This document shows, piece by piece, positions 46,165 through 55,361 of a stretch of DNA of 64,000 nucleotides. The notes beneath the pieces are model-generated. The model saw nothing but the letters and a program-made list of their open reading frames with translations. It ran no database searches and had not been told where the DNA came from. The stretch spans positions 2,014,501-2,078,500 of the forward strand of contig NZ_CP050695.1 of NCBI RefSeq assembly GCF_012044895.1, written 5' to 3'. Each line of letters starts with the position of its first letter. The first letter of the stretch is position 1. The translations under genes were made by a program, and so were the position numbers. The DNA comes from Aquisalimonas sp. 2447. Its GTDB lineage: Bacteria; Pseudomonadota; Gammaproteobacteria; Nitrococcales; Aquisalimonadaceae.

Positions 46165-46944
46165 ATGGCAGAGTTTAAACTCCCAGTAAACTCCCGGGTG
46201 GGCGAAGGCAAGACCTGGAAAGCCCCGGGCGAGGCCAGCAACGTGCGTCGCTTCCGCGTCTACCGGTGGCAGCCGGACGAAGGGCAGAACCCACGGCTGG
46301 ATACCTTCGAGCTGGACATGGACGACTGCGGGCCGATGGTCCTGGACGCCCTGATCAAGATCAAGAACGAGGTGGATCCCAGCCTGACGTTCCGGCGCTC
46401 CTGCCGCGAGGGCATCTGCGGCTCCTGCGCCATGAACATCGACGGCACCAACACCCTGGCCTGCACCAAGGCGTGCGATGAAGTGGACGGCGATATCCGC
46501 GTCTACCCGCTGCCGCACATGCCGGTGGTCAAGGACCTGGTGCCGGATCTGACCCACTTCTACGCCCAGTACGCCTCCATCAAGCCGTGGATCCAGACCC
46601 AGACGCCGACACCGCCGGACCGGGAACGCCTGCAGAGCAAGGAAGACCGTGCCGAGCTGGATGGCCTGTATGAGTGCATCCTGTGCGCCTGTTGCACCAC
46701 CTCCTGCCCCAGCTACTGGTGGAACGGTGATCGCTACCTGGGGCCGGCGGTTCTGCTGCAGGCCTATCGCTGGATCGCCGATAGCCGGGACGAAGCCACG
46801 GGGGAGCGCCTGGACGAGCTGGAAGACCCGTTCAAGCTCTATCGTTGCCACACCATCATGAACTGTGCGCAGACCTGCCCGAAGGGACTGAATCCGGCCA
46901 AGGCCATCGCCGAGATCAAGAAACTGATGGTGGCGCGGCGCTGA
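46165..46944 (+). CDS. sdhB: Succinate dehydrogenase iron-sulfur subunit
   Basis: The 259-residue protein carries three Fe-S clusters that link FAD to quinone. The [2Fe-2S] motif is [17 protein letters not shown] with a further Cys in NTLAC. The [4Fe-4S]/[3Fe-4S] cysteines are in [17 protein letters not shown] and [20 protein letters not shown]. It is about 20 residues longer than E. coli SdhB at the N-terminus ([19 protein letters not shown]), a length seen in the alphaproteobacterial/mitochondrial type. Confidence 0.97.
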   Translation: MAEFKLPVNSRVGEGKTWKAPGEASNVRRFRVYRWQPDEGQNPRLDTFELDMDDCGPMVLDALIKIKNEVDPSLTFRRSCREGICGSCAMNIDGTNTLACTKACDEVDGDIRVYPLPHMPVVKDLVPDLTHFYAQYASIKPWIQTQTPTPPDRERLQSKEDRAELDGLYECILCACCTTSCPSYWWNGDRYLGPAVLLQAYRWIADSRDEATGERLDELEDPFKLYRCHTIMNCAQTCPKGLNPAKAIAEIKKLMVARR

Positions 46945-46957
46945 GTCGGGGACACCC

Positions 46958-47206
46958 ATGAGCGATATGTCCCGACTGCGCTGGCGCTGCCGGCGAGGCA
47001 TGCGCGAGCTGGACCTGCTGCTGGAGCATTTCCTTGCCGGCGGTTACGGGGCGCTGGATGACGCCGGGCGGAAGCGCTTCGAGGAGCTGCTCGGAGAACA
47101 GGACGATATCCTGTTTGGCTGGTTTTACCAGGGAGAGATGCCGGCGGATGCAGAGATGGCACGGCTCGTGGAGCAGATCCGCAACGATTTCGGGCTTTCG
47201 CGTTAA
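46958..47206 (+). CDS. sdhE: FAD assembly factor SdhE
   Basis: The 82-residue protein is the SdhE/SDHAF2 family factor that promotes covalent attachment of FAD to SdhA. The key RGMRELD motif (RGxxE) is present, together with FEELLGEQDDILFGWFYQGE, the second family hallmark. It follows sdhB by 13 bases and is overlapped by the ygfX-like frame. Confidence 0.95.
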   Translation: MSDMSRLRWRCRRGMRELDLLLEHFLAGGYGALDDAGRKRFEELLGEQDDILFGWFYQGEMPADAEMARLVEQIRNDFGLSR

Positions 47207-47618
47207 GCGATCGCGGCTGCTGCGCTGGTGGCGGGCGTGCCTGCTGGCGTTATGGGGTCTGGCCGTCGTCACCGCGCCCTTGTCCGCCCTGGTGGCCTCC
47301 CTGATGATGGTGGTTCCCGCGCGGCTACTCCGGGGCCGCACGGCCTGGTCTCCCCGCCGCCTGGACGCCCATCATCTCCGGGTGGACGTGGACAGCGGCA
47401 CCGTCGTCGTTACGGAGCGGGGCGGCAACAATAGCCGCTGGACGCTGACCAACTGGCTGCGGCATCCGTGGCTGGTGGTTCTCTACCTTGAGGTTGGCGG
47501 CAGCCACGCCATGGTGGTTCTGGCGCCGGACAGCGTGGATCGCCGGGACCACCGCCGGCTGCGCTATCTGCTTGGCGTCAGGACCGTGGGGCCGGATTCA
47601 GAGGCGGTCTCCGGGTAG
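47151..47618 (+). CDS. YgfX/CptA-like inner-membrane protein
   Basis: After sdhE the frame encodes an Arg-rich start, a hydrophobic hairpin ([20 protein letters not shown] and what follows) and a soluble C-terminal part with [20 protein letters not shown]. This layout and the position match YgfX (CptA), the partner of SdhE/CptB. The start is unclear: the only in-frame ATG nearby is 47151, 56 bases inside sdhE, while homologous-looking sequence begins around 47200 where no ATG, GTG or TTG occurs. ATT 47187 or a CTG could be used. The 3' end overlaps nadB on the other strand by 55 bases. Confidence 0.7.
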   Translation, partial: QRWHGSWSRSATISGFRVKRSRLLRWWRACLLALWGLAVVTAPLSALVASLMMVVPARLLRGRTAWSPRRLDAHHLRVDVDSGTVVVTERGGNNSRWTLTNWLRHPWLVVLYLEVGGSHAMVVLAPDSVDRRDHRRLRYLLGVRTVGPDSEAVSG

Positions 47619-49168
47619 TCCAGCGTGTAGTGGAGGCCGCGGCTCTCCCGGCGGTTCTGGGCGCAGCCGATGATCAGTTCCGCCACCATGGCCAGATTGC
47701 GCAGCTCCAGCAGGTCTGCGCTGACCCGGAAGTTGCCGTAATACTCGCGAATCTCCCCCTGCAGCAGGTCGATGCGGCGGCGAGCCCGTTGCAGGCGCTT
47801 GTCCGTGCGCACGATCCCCACATAGTCCCACATGAAGCGGCGTAGCTCGTCCCAGTTGTGACTGACCACCACATGTTCATCCGAATCGCTGACGCGGCTT
47901 TCGTCCCAGGCGGGCAGCTGTGGCGCCGGGGGCGCGTCAGCCAGCGCAGCGGCGATGTCGTCGGCAGCGGCGGTGCCGTAGACCAGACACTCCAGTAGCG
48001 AGTTGCTGGCCAGCCGGTTGGCTCCATGCAGGCCGGTGTACGAGACCTCGCCGATGGCATAGAGGCCGGGCAGGTCGGTGCGGCCGCTGTGGTCGACCAT
48101 GACGCCACCGCAGGTGTAGTGCGCCGCCGGTACGACGGGGACGGGATCGCGGGTCATGTCGAACCCGAACGCGAGGCAGCGCTCATGGATGGTGGGGAAG
48201 TGCTCCCGGATGAAGGCGGCATCGCGGTGGGAAATATCCAGGTACACGCAGTCCACCCCGAGCCGTTTCATCTCGTGGTCAATGGCGCGGGCGACCACAT
48301 CCCGGGGTGCCAGCTCGGCGCGCTGATCGAAGCGGTGCATGAACCGGCTGCCATCGGGCAGCAACAGACGGGCGCCTTCACCCCGGAGGGCCTCGCTGAG
48401 CAGGAACGACTTGGCCTCCGGATGGAACAGGCAGGTGGGGTGGAACTGGTTGAACTCCAGATTGGCAACCCGGCAGCCGGCGCGCCAGGCCATGGCAATA
48501 CCGTCACCGGTGGCTCCGTCCGGGTTGCTGGTGTAGAGATAGACCTTGCTGGCGCCGCCGGTGGCGAGGACCACGGTGCGGGCGGCCAGGGGCCTCACAT
48601 CGCCAGTGGACGTATCCAGCATGTACAGCCCCGCGCAGCGCCGCGGGGATTGGCCGAGACGGCTGGTGGTGATCAGGTCCACGGCCATGGCGTGCTCGAA
48701 GACGTGGATGTTGCCGCGCCGCCGCACCATGCCTTCCAGGGTGGTCTCCACGGCACGTCCGGTGGCATCCGCTGCGTGCACGATCCGTCGATGCGAATGC
48801 CCCCCCTCGCGGTGGAGATGGAGGTCTCCGGCGCCCTCGCTGGAAGACTCGCGGGAGAAGGGGACATCGTTACCGATCAGCCAGTGGATGCAGTCGGCGG
48901 CGCGCGCGGCCACGAAACGCGCCGTGTCAGGATCCGACAGGCCGGCACCGGCATCCAGGGTGTCGGCAACGTGGGCGTGAACGGAGTCCTGTTCATCGAG
49001 GACGGCGCTGATGCCGCCCTGGGCATAGAGACTGGAGCCCTCGGCGAGAGGTCCCTTGGACAGCACCGCCACACGGCAGGATTCCGGCAGGCGCAGCGCC
49101 AGTGTCAGGCCGGCGGCACCGCTGCCGACAATGACCACATCGAAGTCGTCGGAGGTTGTCGCGTTCAC
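47564..49168 (-). CDS. nadB: L-aspartate oxidase
   Basis: NadB oxidises aspartate to iminoaspartate in NAD synthesis. The start is taken as GTG 49168 (534 residues), since the frame upstream lacks homology. It has the FAD fold ([18 protein letters not shown]), the family block [19 protein letters not shown], the active-site region [20 protein letters not shown] and [17 protein letters not shown], and [19 protein letters not shown]. It resembles SdhA but lacks the flavinylation histidine segment. It is divergent from rpoE, the same arrangement as in E. coli. Confidence 0.96.
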   Translation of the reverse strand: MNATTSDDFDVVIVGSGAAGLTLALRLPESCRVAVLSKGPLAEGSSLYAQGGISAVLDEQDSVHAHVADTLDAGAGLSDPDTARFVAARAADCIHWLIGNDVPFSRESSSEGAGDLHLHREGGHSHRRIVHAADATGRAVETTLEGMVRRRGNIHVFEHAMAVDLITTSRLGQSPRRCAGLYMLDTSTGDVRPLAARTVVLATGGASKVYLYTSNPDGATGDGIAMAWRAGCRVANLEFNQFHPTCLFHPEAKSFLLSEALRGEGARLLLPDGSRFMHRFDQRAELAPRDVVARAIDHEMKRLGVDCVYLDISHRDAAFIREHFPTIHERCLAFGFDMTRDPVPVVPAAHYTCGGVMVDHSGRTDLPGLYAIGEVSYTGLHGANRLASNSLLECLVYGTAAADDIAAALADAPPAPQLPAWDESRVSDSDEHVVVSHNWDELRRFMWDYVGIVRTDKRLQRARRRIDLLQGEIREYYGNFRVSADLLELRNLAMVAELIIGCAQNRRESRGLHYTLDYPETASESGPTVLTPSR

Positions 49169-49363
49169 GGAATCGCTCTGGATAAAGGGAGTCAGTGATC
49201 GGCCGGCCGGTCTGCTTGCAGCGCAACAGGCCGATCGGCTACCCTCAGTGACCGTTATGGCCTGCCTGAATCCGGCCGTCGTCGAGCGCCGGGGCCAAGC
49301 CCGCCTGAGACCGCGCAGGGCGGCCGAACCGGCACTCATCTAAACACAATCCGCAGAAGCGCG

Positions 49364-49391
49364 CGAACTATCCATGCCGATCAATGTCTAC
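49364..49391 (+). promoter_or_regulatory. Candidate sigma-E promoter of rpoE
   Basis: CGAACTA (49364-49370), a 16-base spacer and TCTAC (49387-49391) resemble the sigma-E consensus GGAACTT-N16-TCTRA. It lies 45 bases before the rpoE start, where positive autoregulation is known in E. coli. Matches are five of seven and four of five. Confidence 0.45.
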
Positions 49392-49435
49392 CGCAATAAC
49401 GCGGTGAAAGGGACCACCGCGAAGGGACGGGCTGA

Positions 49436-50017
49436 ATGACCAATGCCAAGGTCGATCAACAGCTCGTCGAGCGTGTGCAGGCCGGCGACAAGAAAGCGTT
49501 TGATCTGCTTGTACAGAAGTATCAGTACAAGCTGGTGAAGATGATTTCGCGGTATGTTGCGGACCCGAGCGAAGCCCAGGATGTGGCCCAGGAGACCTTT
49601 ATCAAGGCCTACCGGGCGCTGCCGAACTTTCGCGGCGAGAGCAGTTTCTACACCTGGATCTACCGCATTGGTGCCAATACTGCCAAGAACTATCTGGTGG
49701 CGCAGGGCCGTCGGCCGCCCGGTAGCGACGTGGACGCGCAGGACGCCGAGCAGTATGCCGGTGACAGCCTCTTGCGGGAGACGGATACGCCGGAGGGGCT
49801 CGCCCAGCGGGAAGAAATCGAGCGCACCGTGTTCGATGCCATCGAGGCACTGCCCGAGGACCTGCGTACGGCGATCACACTGCGTGAGCTGGACGGATTG
49901 AGTTATGAAGAGATCGCACAAGCCATGGATTGCCCGGTGGGCACGGTGCGGTCGCGGATCTTCCGGGCGCGAGAAGCGATTGATAACCGGCTTAAACCGT
50001 TACTGGATAACAAATAA
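49436..50017 (+). CDS. rpoE: RNA polymerase sigma-E factor (AlgU/RpoE)
   Basis: The 193-residue ECF sigma factor aligns closely with RpoE/AlgU. Region 2 has YQYKLVKMISRYVADPSEAQ then DVAQETFIKAYRALPNFRGE and FYTWIYRIGANTAKNYL. Region 4 has LPEDLRTAITLRELDGLSYE and AMDCPVGTVRSRIFRAREAI. It directs the envelope-stress regulon. ATG 49436 follows AAGGGACGGG. It leads rseA, rseC and a mucD-type protease gene. Confidence 0.98.
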   Translation: MTNAKVDQQLVERVQAGDKKAFDLLVQKYQYKLVKMISRYVADPSEAQDVAQETFIKAYRALPNFRGESSFYTWIYRIGANTAKNYLVAQGRRPPGSDVDAQDAEQYAGDSLLRETDTPEGLAQREEIERTVFDAIEALPEDLRTAITLRELDGLSYEEIAQAMDCPVGTVRSRIFRAREAIDNRLKPLLDNK

Positions 50018-50029
50018 CGGACAGGTGGG

Positions 50030-50593
50030 ATGGCAATGACGAAACCCTACGCCGAACAACTGTCGGCGCTGACCGACGAGGAACTTCCGCCCTCCGAGAT
50101 GGCGTTGCTGGTGAGACAGGCCCAGCGCTCGCCGGAGGTTGCGGCCCAACTCGGGCGCTATGCCGTCATACGTGAGGCGCTCCATCGCAATCTGCCTGAC
50201 AGCGTCAACACGGGACTTGCCGAGCGCGTTTCCGCGGCCTTGGAGGAGGAGCCTGCCCACGCCGGGCCGGTGCCGAGCCGGCAGCGGCGCTGGCTACGGC
50301 CGGTGGCCGGTGTGGCGGTGGCGGCATCGGTGGCACTGGTGGCCATCGGTCTGTGGCCGGAACAGCAAACCTCGGCGCCGGGCCAGTCCCCCATGGAAAC
50401 AGTCAGCGTCTCCGGTGCAGGTTCCCAGGCGGGCCAGCCGGTGCGCACCGAGAACATCCAGTGGGACAGGCTCGATCCGGATATCCAGGCGCGACTCCAG
50501 GAGTATGCCGTCACCCGGGGCGAACCGTCGGAGGCACAGCTGGACTTCCTTTCGCGGCCCGTCGGGGTGAGTGACCGGCGCAGCGATCGCTGA
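50030..50593 (+). CDS. rseA: Anti-sigma-E factor RseA (MucA)
   Basis: The 187-residue protein has a cytoplasmic sigma-binding N-domain (QLSALTDEELPPSEMALLVR, then LGRYAVIREALHRNLP), one membrane span at about residues 90-108 and a periplasmic tail. RseA sequesters RpoE until DegS and RseP cleave it. The periplasmic segment IQARLQEYAVTRGEPSEAQL resembles the part of RseA/MucA that normally contacts RseB, yet no rseB gene follows. ATG 50036 is an alternative start two codons on. Confidence 0.93.
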   Translation: MAMTKPYAEQLSALTDEELPPSEMALLVRQAQRSPEVAAQLGRYAVIREALHRNLPDSVNTGLAERVSAALEEEPAHAGPVPSRQRRWLRPVAGVAVAASVALVAIGLWPEQQTSAPGQSPMETVSVSGAGSQAGQPVRTENIQWDRLDPDIQARLQEYAVTRGEPSEAQLDFLSRPVGVSDRRSDR

Positions 50594-50609
50594 TCGCGCC
50601 TGTTAGGTT

Positions 50610-51050
50610 GTGCTCACCCAGACCGGCGAAGTCGTGGCATGGCAGGAGGGCGTGGTCCGCGTGCGCATTCGGCGCTTTGCCGGATGTGGCCGGTGCCAGC
50701 TACGTCACGGCTGTGGTGCGGGCATCCTGGAGCGGGCGCTGCCGGGGCGTTCGCTGGAACTGACCCTGCCTGCCGAGCTCCCGCTCCATCCCGGAAAGCA
50801 GGTCACCATCGGACTGCGCGAGCCCTCCATGCTGAGTGCGGCGGCCCTGGTTTATCTCGTGCCCATGCTGATACTGATGATCGGCGCCCTGGCGCTGGCG
50901 CCCTTCGGCGAGGCGGCGAGCATCGCCGGTGGGGTGCTGGGCCTGGCCGGCGGCGTCCTGGCCGTGCGAGCCTGGGTTCGGCGAACTGGACGTGGAATCG
51001 ATTGTGAGCCAGTGTTGCTGAACAACAACGGGAACGCCGACGGCCAATGA
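50610..51050 (+). CDS. rseC: SoxR-reducing / RseC-MucC family protein
   Basis: The 146-residue protein starts at GTG 50610, 16 bases after rseA. It has an N-terminal cysteine-rich part (RRFAGCGRCQLRHGCGAGIL, likely a metal or Fe-S site) and two membrane helices (ALVYLVPMLILMIGALALAP and AGGVLGLAGGVLAVRAWV). RseC influences reduction of SoxR and modulates sigma-E; its mechanism is unsettled. In E. coli and Pseudomonas an rseB/mucB gene separates rseA and rseC; here it is absent. Confidence 0.92.
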   Translation: MLTQTGEVVAWQEGVVRVRIRRFAGCGRCQLRHGCGAGILERALPGRSLELTLPAELPLHPGKQVTIGLREPSMLSAAALVYLVPMLILMIGALALAPFGEAASIAGGVLGLAGGVLAVRAWVRRTGRGIDCEPVLLNNNGNADGQ

Positions 51051-51160
51051 TGGTCGATTCTGTCATGGGGTAACCGTGAACACGGGTCGAATAGCAGGGC
51101 CCGGCGCGCCCATAGCCGGACTTCCGGGAACATGCGAACGCGATGACGGGGAACGCAACG

Positions 51161-52606
51161 ATGCGACAGTTGGCAAGGCAGTACTTTTTCATGGTTCTGT
51201 GCGGCCTGGTTCTGGTGGCCGTCGCAGGTATGGCAAAGGCGGATGCCAGCCGTAGCCTGCCTCACTTCACCGGCCTGGTGGAGGAGAACAGCCCGGCCGT
51301 GGTGAACATCAGCTCCACACAGAGTCGCGAGCGTGGGAGTGGTCCCGGCGAATTCGGTGACCTGCCCGAGGACCATCCGTTTCGCGAGTTCTTTGAGCGC
51401 TTCCAGGGTGACCCTGGAGAAGGCATGCCCGGGCCCTTCGATTCCGAATCCCTGGGCTCCGGCTTCATCGTCTCCAGCGACGGCGACATCATCACCAACT
51501 ACCACGTTGTTCAGAACGCCGACGAGGTGGTGGTGAAGCTCAGTGACCGGCGGCAGTTCACTGCCGAAGTGATCGGCTACGACGAGCAGAGCGATCTGGC
51601 TCTGCTGAACATCGATGCCGAGGATCTGCCGACGGTGCGCATCGGCTCATCGGCGGATCTGTCCGTGGGGGAGTGGGTGCTTGCCATCGGCTCGCCCTTC
51701 GGTTTCGAGCATTCCGTGACGGCGGGAATTGTCAGCGCTAAACAGCGCAGCCTGCCGCAGGACAACTATGTTCCGTTCATCCAGACCGACGTTGCCATCA
51801 ACCCGGGTAACTCCGGTGGTCCATTGTTCAATCTGGATGGCGAAGTCGTGGGCATCAATTCCCACATCTACAGCCGCAGTGGCGGGTTCATGGGGCTGTC
51901 CTTCGCGATCCCCATAGAACTGGCCATGGACGTGGTGGACCAGCTGCGCACCGAGGGCCGTGTGGCTCGTGGATGGCTGGGCGTATTGATCCAGGATGTG
52001 GATCGTGACCTGGCGGAGTCCTTCGGCATGGATCGCCCCCACGGGGCGCTGGTGGCCCAGGTGACGCCGGACAGCCCCGCTGAAGCCGGGGGGCTGGAGG
52101 CAGGCGATGTCATCGTGCGCTTCGAAGGTCGCGAGATCGGCACTTCGTCGGATCTGCCGCCCATGGTCGGGCGAATGCGGGCCGACAGTGAAGTGACGGT
52201 GGAGGTCATCCGTGACGGCGAGCGCCGCGAGATCAGCATCGTCCTGGGTGAGCTTCCCGATGACATGGCCCAGCGCCAGCAGCCGGAGGCTCCTGAACCG
52301 GAAGAACCGGAGCAGCACGAGCAGTTCTTCGGCATGGAGCTTCGGGATTTGACCGAGGATGAGCGCGAAGAGCGTGGCATTCGCCAGGGTGGCGTGCTGG
52401 TGGAAGGTGTTTCCGCCGGGCCGGCCCAGGCCGCCGGGATTCGGAGCGGAGACGTGATCACCATGCTGGATCAGCAGCGGGTCGACTCCATGGAGACATT
52501 CCAGGACATTGCCGGCGGGCTGGAAGGCGATCGCGTGGTCCCCGTGCTGTTGCTGCGCAACGGTTCACCGCGGTTCCTTCCACTGCGCCTGCCCGAAAGC
52601 GAGTAA
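51161..52606 (+). CDS. mucD: Periplasmic Do-type serine protease (MucD/DegP)
   Basis: ATG 51161 after GGGGA gives 481 residues (ATG 51143 would add six). A signal peptide (FFMVLCGLVLVAVAGMAKA) leads to a trypsin-like domain with catalytic His (IITNYHVVQNADEVVVKL), Asp (YDEQSDLALLNI) and Ser (TDVAINPGNSGGPLFNLDG). Two PDZ domains follow (about 285-370 and 385-475), joined by a Glu/Pro/Gln linker. Position after rpoE-rseA-rseC equals mucD of Pseudomonas, which degrades misfolded envelope proteins and restrains sigma-E activation. Confidence 0.96.
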   Translation: MRQLARQYFFMVLCGLVLVAVAGMAKADASRSLPHFTGLVEENSPAVVNISSTQSRERGSGPGEFGDLPEDHPFREFFERFQGDPGEGMPGPFDSESLGSGFIVSSDGDIITNYHVVQNADEVVVKLSDRRQFTAEVIGYDEQSDLALLNIDAEDLPTVRIGSSADLSVGEWVLAIGSPFGFEHSVTAGIVSAKQRSLPQDNYVPFIQTDVAINPGNSGGPLFNLDGEVVGINSHIYSRSGGFMGLSFAIPIELAMDVVDQLRTEGRVARGWLGVLIQDVDRDLAESFGMDRPHGALVAQVTPDSPAEAGGLEAGDVIVRFEGREIGTSSDLPPMVGRMRADSEVTVEVIRDGERREISIVLGELPDDMAQRQQPEAPEPEEPEQHEQFFGMELRDLTEDEREERGIRQGGVLVEGVSAGPAQAAGIRSGDVITMLDQQRVDSMETFQDIAGGLEGDRVVPVLLLRNGSPRFLPLRLPESE

Positions 52607-52620
52607 ATCGGTACAATACC

Positions 52621-52674
52621 GGCACACGGTGCCGACGTTGATGCAAACGTGCCCCGTCCGCGGGGCACGTTTGC
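52621..52674 (+). terminator. Two tandem hairpins between mucD and lepA
   Basis: GGCAC/GTGCC with loop ACG (52621-52633) is followed by a perfect 14-base-pair stem with loop TCCG (52643-52656 with 52661-52674). No T-run follows the large stem, so it is not a typical intrinsic terminator. It may be a weak terminator, a processing site or a translational control element 70 bases before lepA. Confidence 0.5.
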
Positions 52675-52743
52675 GTACGGAATCCCGGAATTTTCCTACG
52701 GGCAATGCCCTCGCAGCCTGGCAGGCAAGCATATGAAGGCGAC

Positions 52744-54540
52744 ATGAAACACATACGTAATTTCTCCATCATCGCGCATATCGATCACGGTAAATCCACC
52801 CTGGCGGACCGGCTGATCGAACGCTGCGGTGCCTTGACCGGCAGGGAAATGTCGGAGCAGGTGCTGGACTCCATGGATCTGGAGCGCGAGCGCGGCATTA
52901 CCATCAAGGCCCAGAGCGTGGCGCTGGAGTACAACGCGAAAGACGGCAATACCTATCAGCTGAGCATCATCGACACCCCCGGCCACGTGGACTTCTCCTA
53001 TGAGGTCTCCCGGTCGCTGGCGGCCTGCGACGGCGCACTGCTGGTCGTCGATGCTTCCCAGGGGGTCGAGGCCCAGAGCGTCGCCAACTGCTATACGGCT
53101 GTCGACGAGGGACTCGAAATTCTGCCGGTGCTGAACAAGATCGATCTCCCCTCAGCGGATCCCGCAGAAGTGCTGCAGCAGATCGAAGAGATCATCGGCC
53201 TGGAGACAGACAATGCGCTGATGATCAGCGCCAAGACGGGGCAGGGGATCGACGAACTGCTGGAGGCCATTGTCGAGCATGTGCCGGCGCCCAAGGGCAA
53301 CCCGGAGCAGCCCCTGAAGGCGCTGATCATGGACTCCTGGTTTGATAACTATCTGGGCGTGGTCTGCCTGGTGCGGGTGTTCAACGGCCGCATCCAGGTG
53401 GGCGAGAAGATTCAGGTGTGGTCCACCGGGCGTGAGTTCCAGGTGGATCAGCTGGGGATGTTCACGCCCAAGAAGACGCCGCTGAAGGGGCTTGAGACCG
53501 GCGAGGTGGGTTACGTCGTTGCCGGTATCAAGGACATTGACGGTGCCCCGGTGGGCGACACCCTGACGCACAAGCATGCCCCCTGTGCAGAGCGGGTGCC
53601 GGGGTTCAAGGTGGTGCAGCCGCGGGTGTTCGCAGGCATGTTTCCCATCAGTTCCGAGGACTACGAGGCGTTCCGTGACGCCCTGTCCAAGCTGCGGCTG
53701 AATGACGCTTCGCTGCAGTACGAACCGGAGAACTCCGCGGCCCTGGGGTTCGGTTTCCGCTGCGGCTTCCTGGGTATGTTGCACATGGAGATCGTCCAGG
53801 AACGACTGGAGCGGGAATACAACCTGGATCTCATTACCACGGCACCAACGGTGGTCTACGAAGTGCAGACCACCGACGGCGAAGTGCATAACATCAGCAA
53901 CCCGGCAGCCCTGCCTCCGATTCACGAGATCGAGGAGATCCGCGAACCGATCATCCTCGCCAGCATCCTGGTGCCCCAGGACTACGTGGGCAACGTCATC
54001 GCCCTGTGCGAAGAGAAACGCGGCAAACAGCGGGATATGCAGTTCGTGGGCAACCAGATCTCCCTCACCTATGAACTGCCCCTGAGTGAGGTGGTGCTGG
54101 ACTTTTTCGACCGGCTGAAGTCGGCCAGCCGCGGCTTTGCCTCCTTCGACTACGACCTGGCGCGTTTCCAGCCGGAGAACCTGGTGCGCCTGGACGTGCT
54201 CATCAACGGCGACCGGGTAGACGCACTGGCCTTGATCGTCCACCGGGACCACGCCCATCGCCGCGGCCGGGAACTCACCGACCGGCTGCGCGAACTGATT
54301 CCGCGGCAGATGTTCGAGGTGGCGATACAGGCCGCCGTGGGCAACCATATCGTGGCCCGATCCACGGTAAAGGCGATGCGCAAGAACGTGACCGCCAAGT
54401 GCTACGGCGGTGACATCACGCGTAAACGCAAACTGCTTGAGAAGCAGAAGGCGGGCAAAAAGCGCATGAAGCAGGTGGGCAAGGTGGAGATTCCCCAGGA
54501 GGCCTTCCTGTCCGTGCTGCAGGTCAACAACAACGACTAG
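52744..54540 (+). CDS. lepA: Elongation factor 4 (LepA)
   Basis: LepA is a translational GTPase that acts on paused or assembling ribosomes. ATG 52744 gives 598 residues, the family length. The G domain has [20 protein letters not shown] (G1), [10 protein letters not shown] (G2), [20 protein letters not shown] (G3), [11 protein letters not shown] (G4) and ISAKTGQG (G5). The unique C-terminal domain has [20 protein letters not shown] and [20 protein letters not shown]. It is followed by lepB, the classical lep operon. Confidence 0.98.
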   Translation: MKHIRNFSIIAHIDHGKSTLADRLIERCGALTGREMSEQVLDSMDLERERGITIKAQSVALEYNAKDGNTYQLSIIDTPGHVDFSYEVSRSLAACDGALLVVDASQGVEAQSVANCYTAVDEGLEILPVLNKIDLPSADPAEVLQQIEEIIGLETDNALMISAKTGQGIDELLEAIVEHVPAPKGNPEQPLKALIMDSWFDNYLGVVCLVRVFNGRIQVGEKIQVWSTGREFQVDQLGMFTPKKTPLKGLETGEVGYVVAGIKDIDGAPVGDTLTHKHAPCAERVPGFKVVQPRVFAGMFPISSEDYEAFRDALSKLRLNDASLQYEPENSAALGFGFRCGFLGMLHMEIVQERLEREYNLDLITTAPTVVYEVQTTDGEVHNISNPAALPPIHEIEEIREPIILASILVPQDYVGNVIALCEEKRGKQRDMQFVGNQISLTYELPLSEVVLDFFDRLKSASRGFASFDYDLARFQPENLVRLDVLINGDRVDALALIVHRDHAHRRGRELTDRLRELIPRQMFEVAIQAAVGNHIVARSTVKAMRKNVTAKCYGGDITRKRKLLEKQKAGKKRMKQVGKVEIPQEAFLSVLQVNNND

Positions 54541-54572
54541 CCGGGGGCGGCCGCCCGGGCAACGGAGAGTGC

Positions 54573-55361
54573 ATGTTCCTGGATTTCGAGTTCCTGCTGG
54601 TCCTGCTGACCCTGGTCACTGCCATTACGGTGGCGTGGGCGGCGTTTCGCCGTCGCCGGCTGAGAAAGGCAGGCAAACCATTGCCAGAGAAGGACAACTG
54701 GTGGGTGGACCTGTGTCGTTCCCTCTTCCCTGTGATCCTGATCGTGCTGGTCATTCGCTCGTTCGTGGTGGAACCTTTCCGGATTCCATCGGGTTCCATG
54801 ATCCCGACCCTGCTGGCGGGGGATTTCATCCTGGTGAACAAGTTCTCCTATGATGTGCGTCTGCCGGTGCTCAATCGCAGCGTCATCCCCACCGGCCAGC
54901 CGGAGCGGGGTGACCTCGCCGTATTCAAGTACCCGGTGAATCCGGCCCAGGATTTCATCAAGCGCGTGGTCGGGCTGCCAGGAGATCATGTGGTCTACAG
55001 TGACGGCGATCTCTACATCAACGGTGACCGGATCGAGCAGCGCGAGGAGGGAGCCTACAATGAACCACAGGCGCCCCGGGCGACGGTATTCAGCGAAACC
55101 ATCGGTGATCGCGAATACCGTACGCTACGCCATCCCCGTGGCACCTGGTGTACCGATTATGCGTCGGCACCGGATGGTTACGAAGTCCCGGAAGGGCACT
55201 ACTTCACCATCGGTGACAACCGCGACAGAAGCAGCGACAGCCGCTGCTGGGGGCCCGTCAGCGAGGACTTGCTGGTGGGACGGGCATTTCTCATCTGGAT
55301 GAGCTGGGATACCTATGAAAACCGCATCAACTGGAGTCGGATCGGTGATCGGATCGACTAG
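54573..55361 (+). CDS. lepB: Signal peptidase I
   Basis: The 262-residue inner-membrane protease removes signal peptides from exported proteins. Two N-terminal membrane helices (about 5-22 and 48-65) precede the periplasmic domain. The catalytic Ser is in EPFRIPSGSMIPTLLAGDFI and the catalytic Lys in PAQDFIKRVVGLPGDHVVY. Box E (HYFTIGDNRDRSSDSRCWG) is intact. ATG 54573 follows ACGGAGAG. It overlaps the DUF4845 gene by 17 bases. Confidence 0.97.
   Translation: MFLDFEFLLVLLTLVTAITVAWAAFRRRRLRKAGKPLPEKDNWWVDLCRSLFPVILIVLVIRSFVVEPFRIPSGSMIPTLLAGDFILVNKFSYDVRLPVLNRSVIPTGQPERGDLAVFKYPVNPAQDFIKRVVGLPGDHVVYSDGDLYINGDRIEQREEGAYNEPQAPRATVFSETIGDREYRTLRHPRGTWCTDYASAPDGYEVPEGHYFTIGDNRDRSSDSRCWGPVSEDLLVGRAFLIWMSWDTYENRINWSRIGDRID

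Noticed and set aside
44221-47001. 926-codon open frame on the minus strand
   Set aside because: It is antisense to sdhD, sdhA and sdhB, His/Val/Gly-rich without domains. High GC content removes stop codons from this frame.
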